Source of the DNA: CAZSAL01 sp964604825 | Lineage (GTDB): Bacteria > Elusimicrobiota > Elusimicrobia > 2-01-FULL-59-12 | Assembly (NCBI GenBank): GCA_964604825.1 | Contig: CAZSAL010000071.1 | Coordinates: 1 to 9,261 of the forward strand | Length of the DNA stretch: 9,261 nt | Direction of reading: 5' to 3' | Part shown: in pieces, positions 6,411-9,261 of the stretch | Layout: each line of letters opens with the position of its first letter | How positions within the stretch are numbered: position 1 is the first letter of the stretch | Made by a program: the position numbers and the translations under genes | The notes under the pieces: generated by a model | Told to the model about the DNA's origin: nothing | What the model saw: only the letters and a program-made list of their open reading frames with translations | The model's database searches: none

Positions 6411-7465
6411 TGTCCACCCGCGGCTTGATCGAAAAATACCGGGCTTATCTTCCTGTTACTGATAAAACACCTGTCATTAGTCTACAGGAGGGCGATACTC
6501 CGCTGATCCCTGCCGTGCATTTGCCCAGACGGATGGGAGTTAAGACCGCGGTCTATTTCAAATTCGAGGGATTAAATCCCACGGGTTCTTTTAAGGATCG
6601 CGGCATGACCGTTGCGGTATCTAAGGCGCTGGAAAAAGGTTCTAAAGCCGTGCTCTGCGCCTCCACTGGGAATACCTCGGCTTCGGCAGCGGCCTATGCG
6701 GCGCGCGCTGGAATAACCTGCGCGGTTCTCATCCCGGACGGCGCGATCGCTCTGGGAAAACTGGCTCAGGCTTTGATGCACGGCGCCCGTATTGTGCCGA
6801 TCAAGGGAAATTTTGACGAGGCTCTGGCAATCGCGCGTGAAATAAGCCGCACTCAGGCCATAACTCTGGTAAATTCCGTAAACCCGTACCGCATCGAAGG
6901 GCAGAAAACAGGCGCGTTCGAGATAATAGATGTGCTCGGCGATGCGCCCGACATTCACTGCATCCCGGTGGGCAACGCCGGGAACATCACCGCCTACTGG
7001 AAAGGCTACAGGGCATATAAGGAACTGGGGCGCTGCACCCGCCTGCCAAGAATGTGGGGGTTCCAGGCTTCGGGAGCAGCGCCGCTTGTGCGCGGGAAGA
7101 TCGTGGCAGATCCGCACACAGTAGCTACTGCAATAAAAATCGGCAACCCCGCTTCCGCCCAGACCGCGCTGGCGGCCAGGGACGAATCCGGCGGCGTGAT
7201 CGACGAAGTCACTGATCAGGAGATTTTGGACGCCTACGGTTTTCTCGCCCGTCAGGAAGGAATTTTCTGCGAACCGGCGTCTGCCGCTTCAGTCGCCGGC
7301 CTTATGAAGTACGCTTCCAAAGGCTTATTGAAACCGGGACAGACTGTGGTATGCGTATTGACCGGCAACGGCTTGAAAGACCCTGATACAGCTACAAAGA
7401 TTCAGAAAATACCGCCCGCAGTAGCGCCAGTGCTTGCCGATGTCGTCAAAGCGATTGGACTTTAA
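6410..7465 (+). CDS. thrC: Threonine synthase
   Basis: This PLP enzyme of fold type II converts O-phosphohomoserine to threonine, the last step of the pathway. At 351 residues it is the short form typical of many bacteria and archaea, lacking the longer N-terminal domain of the E. coli/yeast type. Key motifs are EGDTPLIPA (27-35), NPTGSFKDRGM (56-66) with the Schiff-base Lys62, STGNTSAS (85-92), the phosphate-holding GNAGN loop (188-192), EPASAASVAG (288-297) and TGNGLKDP (318-325). Its ATG shares a base with the hom stop (TGATG at 6408-6412), with GGAAGG just upstream, so the two are translationally coupled. The homoserine kinase that makes its substrate is not encoded in this window. It is followed by a MITE-like repeat. 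Confidence 0.96.
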   Translation: MSTRGLIEKYRAYLPVTDKTPVISLQEGDTPLIPAVHLPRRMGVKTAVYFKFEGLNPTGSFKDRGMTVAVSKALEKGSKAVLCASTGNTSASAAAYAARAGITCAVLIPDGAIALGKLAQALMHGARIVPIKGNFDEALAIAREISRTQAITLVNSVNPYRIEGQKTGAFEIIDVLGDAPDIHCIPVGNAGNITAYWKGYRAYKELGRCTRLPRMWGFQASGAAPLVRGKIVADPHTVATAIKIGNPASAQTALAARDESGGVIDEVTDQEILDAYGFLARQEGIFCEPASAASVAGLMKYASKGLLKPGQTVVCVLTGNGLKDPDTATKIQKIPPAVAPVLADVVKAIGL

Positions 7466-7486
7466 ACAGCGAAATTCACTTAAAGC

Positions 7487-7619
7487 TGTCACCCCCGAGA
7501 TCCGTAATCGGGGGTCCATCAAAAAGGTCTTTATGATAGATTCCCGTCCTCCGCTGAGTCCTTGGCGGACGGCCCGCCAAAGATTTAGTGGAGGGCCGAT
7601 TACGACCTCGGGAATGACA
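7487..7619. mobile_element. 133-bp MITE-like element with terminal inverted repeats
   Basis: The ends are imperfect inverted repeats of about 24 bases. The left end (7487-7511) begins TGTCACCCCCGAG and finishes CGTAATCGG. The reverse complement of the right end (7596-7619) begins TGTCATTCCCGAG and finishes CGTAATCGG. The differences are two substitutions near the tip, one further substitution and one single-base indel. Inside lie a nested palindrome, with CCTCCGCT (7548-7555) against AGTGGAGG (7587-7594) and TTGGCGG (7562-7568) against CCGCCAA (7574-7580), and a separate hairpin CCCCCGA/TCGGGGG at 7492-7516. It has no coding capacity of its own, which fits a non-autonomous element or dispersed palindromic repeat. 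I see no target-site duplication. The right end stops 3 bases before the ATG of the next gene. Confidence 0.7.
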
Positions 7620-7622
7620 TCG

Positions 7623-8759
7623 ATGAAAAGGTTTTCCTTTTTACTTTTTACTTTGGTCCTTTTACCTGTCGTTAGCTGCGCTCCCCGCGACAAGGTCGCG
7701 CGCGTCGCTCTGGCGCTGCCGCTGACAGGAGACATCGCTTCCCTTGGCCAGGGGATTCAGCGCGCCTGTGTCCTGGCTCTGGAAGAGGCCAATCAGAAAA
7801 ATATTTTTAAAGGATTTAAAGTCGAGATAGAAGCCTACGACGACCGCAGCGACCCAAAGGAAGCTGTTGACGTTGCCAACCGCATTGTCTCTGATCCTTC
7901 GGTTCTGGCTGTGGTCGGGCATTTCAACTCCGGCTGCACGATTCCCGCTTCCCATGTATATGCGCGCAGTCATCTGCCGCTTATTTCTCCTGCGGCATCT
8001 AATCCCAAGCTGACAGAGCAGCAGATGGACCCATCCTGGCCGTTCCCGAAAACGATTTTCCGGGTCAATACAACGGACGACGTGCAGGGCGCTTTTGCCG
8101 GAGAATACGCGGTCAAAACAATGAAAGCGCGCCGCGCCTGCGTTATCCACGACAAGACGGCTTACGGCCAGGGCGTGGCTGAGGAATTCCGCAAGCGGTT
8201 CGAGTCTCTTGGCGGGGTCGTATTGTCGTTTGACGGCATCACCGTAGCGGACAAGGATTTTAACGCGCTGCTCACGCGCCTGAATAACCTGCATCCGCAG
8301 ATGATCTATTTCGGCGGGGATTTTTCAGGCGGCGGGCTGGTGGCCCGTCAGGCTCGGGGCGCGGGCATTGAAGCTCCCATCATTCTTTCGGAAGCCAATT
8401 TTGATCAGGAGTTCCTGCGGATCGCCGGGCCCGCGGCCGAAGGCTGCTTTGTAACTTTTCTCGGAAGCCCGCCGGATCTGCTCCCTTCGGCTAAGGCGTT
8501 TATCAATGCCTACCATGCGCGTTACCCGGGAGAAGAACTAAAGGCTTACGATGCCTATGGATATGAAGCCACGAACATCATCCTCAGTCTGATTGCCAGG
8601 GTCGGTCCTGATCGCGAAAAAATACTGGCGGCACTGCCTTACGTAGATTACGAAGGCGTTCTCGGCGAAACCCGCTTCGATAAAAAAGGCGACACCTTGA
8701 ACCGCCGCATCACGCTCTTCCAGGTCAAGGACGGCGCCTTCAGTCCCATCCCCCAGTAA
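7623..8759 (+). CDS. Branched-chain amino acid ABC-type substrate-binding lipoprotein (type I periplasmic binding protein)
   Basis: The 378-residue protein starts with a lipoprotein signal peptide: MKR, a hydrophobic stretch, and a lipobox VVSC with Cys19 as the likely lipidation site. The mature part matches the LivJ/LivK-like Peripla_BP_6 family: VALALPLTGDIASLGQGIQR (28-47), EAYDDRSDPKEAVDVANRIV (70-89), VVGHFNSGCTIPAS (97-110), the PLISPAASNPKLTE block (119-132) and AYDAYGYEATNII in the second lobe. It should capture a small ligand, probably an amino acid, at the cell surface or in the periplasm and hand it to an ABC permease. No permease or ATPase genes adjoin it here, so it either pairs with components encoded elsewhere or serves as a sensor. 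I chose the ATG at 7623 because it begins a proper signal peptide; an ATG at 7614 (adding MTS) is possible. Its upstream region and any ribosome binding site (only a weak GGGA) lie within the MITE-like element. Confidence 0.9.
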   Translation: MKRFSFLLFTLVLLPVVSCAPRDKVARVALALPLTGDIASLGQGIQRACVLALEEANQKNIFKGFKVEIEAYDDRSDPKEAVDVANRIVSDPSVLAVVGHFNSGCTIPASHVYARSHLPLISPAASNPKLTEQQMDPSWPFPKTIFRVNTTDDVQGAFAGEYAVKTMKARRACVIHDKTAYGQGVAEEFRKRFESLGGVVLSFDGITVADKDFNALLTRLNNLHPQMIYFGGDFSGGGLVARQARGAGIEAPIILSEANFDQEFLRIAGPAAEGCFVTFLGSPPDLLPSAKAFINAYHARYPGEELKAYDAYGYEATNIILSLIARVGPDREKILAALPYVDYEGVLGETRFDKKGDTLNRRITLFQVKDGAFSPIPQ

Positions 8760-8802
8760 AAAAGTTATACTTTTCGGGTTGTTGCCGGACGATCCTTGTT
8801 GT

Positions 8803-8810
8803 GGAGGAGG
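8803..8810 (+). promoter_or_regulatory. Shine-Dalgarno site that fixes the start of the ParB-like gene
   Basis: GGAGGAGG ends 5 bases before the ATG at 8816. An in-frame GTG at 8801 lies at the left edge of this purine run and has no ribosome binding site of its own, so it is not the start. A TATACT at 8766-8771 might be a -10 box for this gene, but no convincing -35 accompanies it. Confidence 0.75.
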
Positions 8811-8815
8811 CTCTG

Positions 8816-9235
8816 ATGGCTGAACCCCAGAAAGCGCCCATGCCGTCCGTAGAAGACCAGGCCCTGATCGCGCTGAAGACCAAGGTCAACACCAAAAATT
8901 ATTCCGCCGTTCAGCTCGTCCGCGATATTAATGCGTATCTGACACAGTTCCCTCAAGATTACGAAGTCCTTGCTCCCAAGATAGGGAAGTCCCCCAATTG
9001 GGTATATCAAATGATCGGGTTCTCAGGTTTGCCCAAGGAAGTCTTGGATAAGGCAAAAAAGGATGGGGCCGGATTTAAAGACCTGCAAGCGTTAAAGTCC
9101 GCTTCTCGTTCCGCTAAAAACAAAACTAATGAGGATAAAAATTCCGCTAAATCCGCTAAATCCGCTAAAAACGAATATAACAAGGATAAATTTTCTGATG
9201 CTTCCGCTAACCCAACTTCGCCAGTTGTCAGATAA
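8816..9235 (+). CDS. Small protein with a ParB/KorB-like helix-turn-helix and a Ser-Ala-Lys low-complexity tail
   Basis: The protein has 139 residues. Residues about 48-79 (DYEVLAPKIGKSPNWVYQMI, then GFSGLPKEVLDK) look like the helix-turn-helix of ParB-family proteins, where a segment of the form 'LA.xlGkS.s.V...i.l..Lp.ev' is typical. The ParB N-terminal CTPase/nuclease-like domain (GERRxxA-type motif) is missing, so this is not a canonical ParB. Residues about 12-45 are helical and unassigned. From about residue 94 the chain becomes Ser/Ala/Lys/Asn/Asp rich, with SAK triplets repeated at 111-119 and two related segments beginning SAKN (99 and 116); it is basic and likely disordered. This suits a DNA-binding adaptor or regulator, but the function is unknown. 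The base composition of the tail is AT-rich compared with neighbours. The family call rests on pattern recognition only. Confidence 0.6.
   Translation: MAEPQKAPMPSVEDQALIALKTKVNTKNYSAVQLVRDINAYLTQFPQDYEVLAPKIGKSPNWVYQMIGFSGLPKEVLDKAKKDGAGFKDLQALKSASRSAKNKTNEDKNSAKSAKSAKNEYNKDKFSDASANPTSPVVR
9110..9211 (+). repeat. Short coding repeats of TCCGCTAAA in the ParB-like gene
   Basis: Three perfect head-to-tail copies of the nonamer TCCGCTAAA lie at 9143-9169, with a further exact copy at 9110-9118 and a one-mismatch copy (TCCGCTAAC) at 9203-9211. The unit is in frame and encodes Ser-Ala-Lys. A longer degenerate unit also appears twice: SAKNKTNEDK and SAKNEYNKDK, starting at 9110 and 9161. Such tracts change length by replication slippage, here always by whole codons. 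Confidence 0.85.
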
Positions 9236-9261
9236 AATTCACGATATTCCTGCCGAAAACG

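Noticed and set aside
7492..7530. Rho-independent terminator after thrC
   Set aside because: The CCCCCGA/TCGGGGG hairpin is not followed by a T run (the next bases are tccatcaaaaagg), and it is better explained as part of the repeat element's left end.
7434..7622. N-terminal extension of the binding protein from 7434
   Set aside because: It is the end of thrC plus the MITE-like element read in frame. A proper lipoprotein signal peptide begins at 7623.
7662..8294. Minus-strand 210-codon open frame (and similar minus-strand frames at 5376-5924 and 6572-7117)
   Set aside because: They lie wholly within well-supported + strand genes and show no recognisable domain. They are typical mirror frames of GC-rich codons.
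8801..8815. GTG start for the ParB-like protein
   Set aside because: It overlaps the GGAGGAGG ribosome binding site of the ATG at 8816 and has no site of its own.
9110..9211. CRISPR-like array
   Set aside because: The nonamers are in-frame coding repeats without spacers of constant length.

Overview
The window is bacterial chromosome of moderate GC content, from an organism that looks Gram-negative. It opens with the C-terminal end of a probable outer-membrane beta-barrel protein and later carries a lipoprotein-type periplasmic binding protein. All nine complete genes and the partial one lie on the + strand and are tightly packed; the longest stretch without a gene is about 157 bases. I cannot assign a taxon. 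The mix of housekeeping genes and dispersed palindromic repeats would suit an uncultured or little-studied Gram-negative phylum, but that is only an impression.

Layout. Positions 1-317: 3' end of a beta-barrel gene. 461-2474: a two-component pair with overlapping genes, an OmpR-type response regulator followed by a soluble GAF-domain histidine kinase. 2511-3355: ribosomal proteins L13 and S9 (rplM-rpsI). 3468-3782: an HU-family nucleoid protein with its own promoter and a strong ribosome binding site. 3829-7465: a class I/II aminotransferase, homoserine dehydrogenase (hom) and threonine synthase (thrC). This is an amino-acid cluster that lacks a homoserine kinase within the window. 7623-8759: a branched-chain amino acid type substrate-binding lipoprotein with no transporter genes beside it. 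8816-9235: a small protein with a ParB-like helix-turn-helix and a low-complexity Ser-Ala-Lys tail.

Two dispersed-repeat elements flank hom-thrC. A GC-rich element of about 85 bp built from four hairpins (5011-5095) supplies the last 29 codons of the aminotransferase, and its last hairpin overlaps the ribosome binding site of hom. A 133-bp MITE-like element with about 24-bp imperfect terminal inverted repeats (7487-7619) fills most of the gap between thrC and the binding-protein gene and ends 3 bases before that gene's start codon.

The most interesting regulatory signal is a perfect TATAAT exactly 10 bases before the ATG of both rplM (2495-2500) and the aminotransferase gene (3813-3818), each with a plausible -35 box 18 bases further upstream. 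If these promoters are used, the transcripts start only a few bases before the start codon, so both genes would be expressed as leaderless or nearly leaderless mRNAs. Other genes here (HU, hom, the ParB-like gene) have normal Shine-Dalgarno sequences. I see no CRISPR array, tRNA, rRNA, phage genes or full insertion sequence, and no convincing new multi-gene system.
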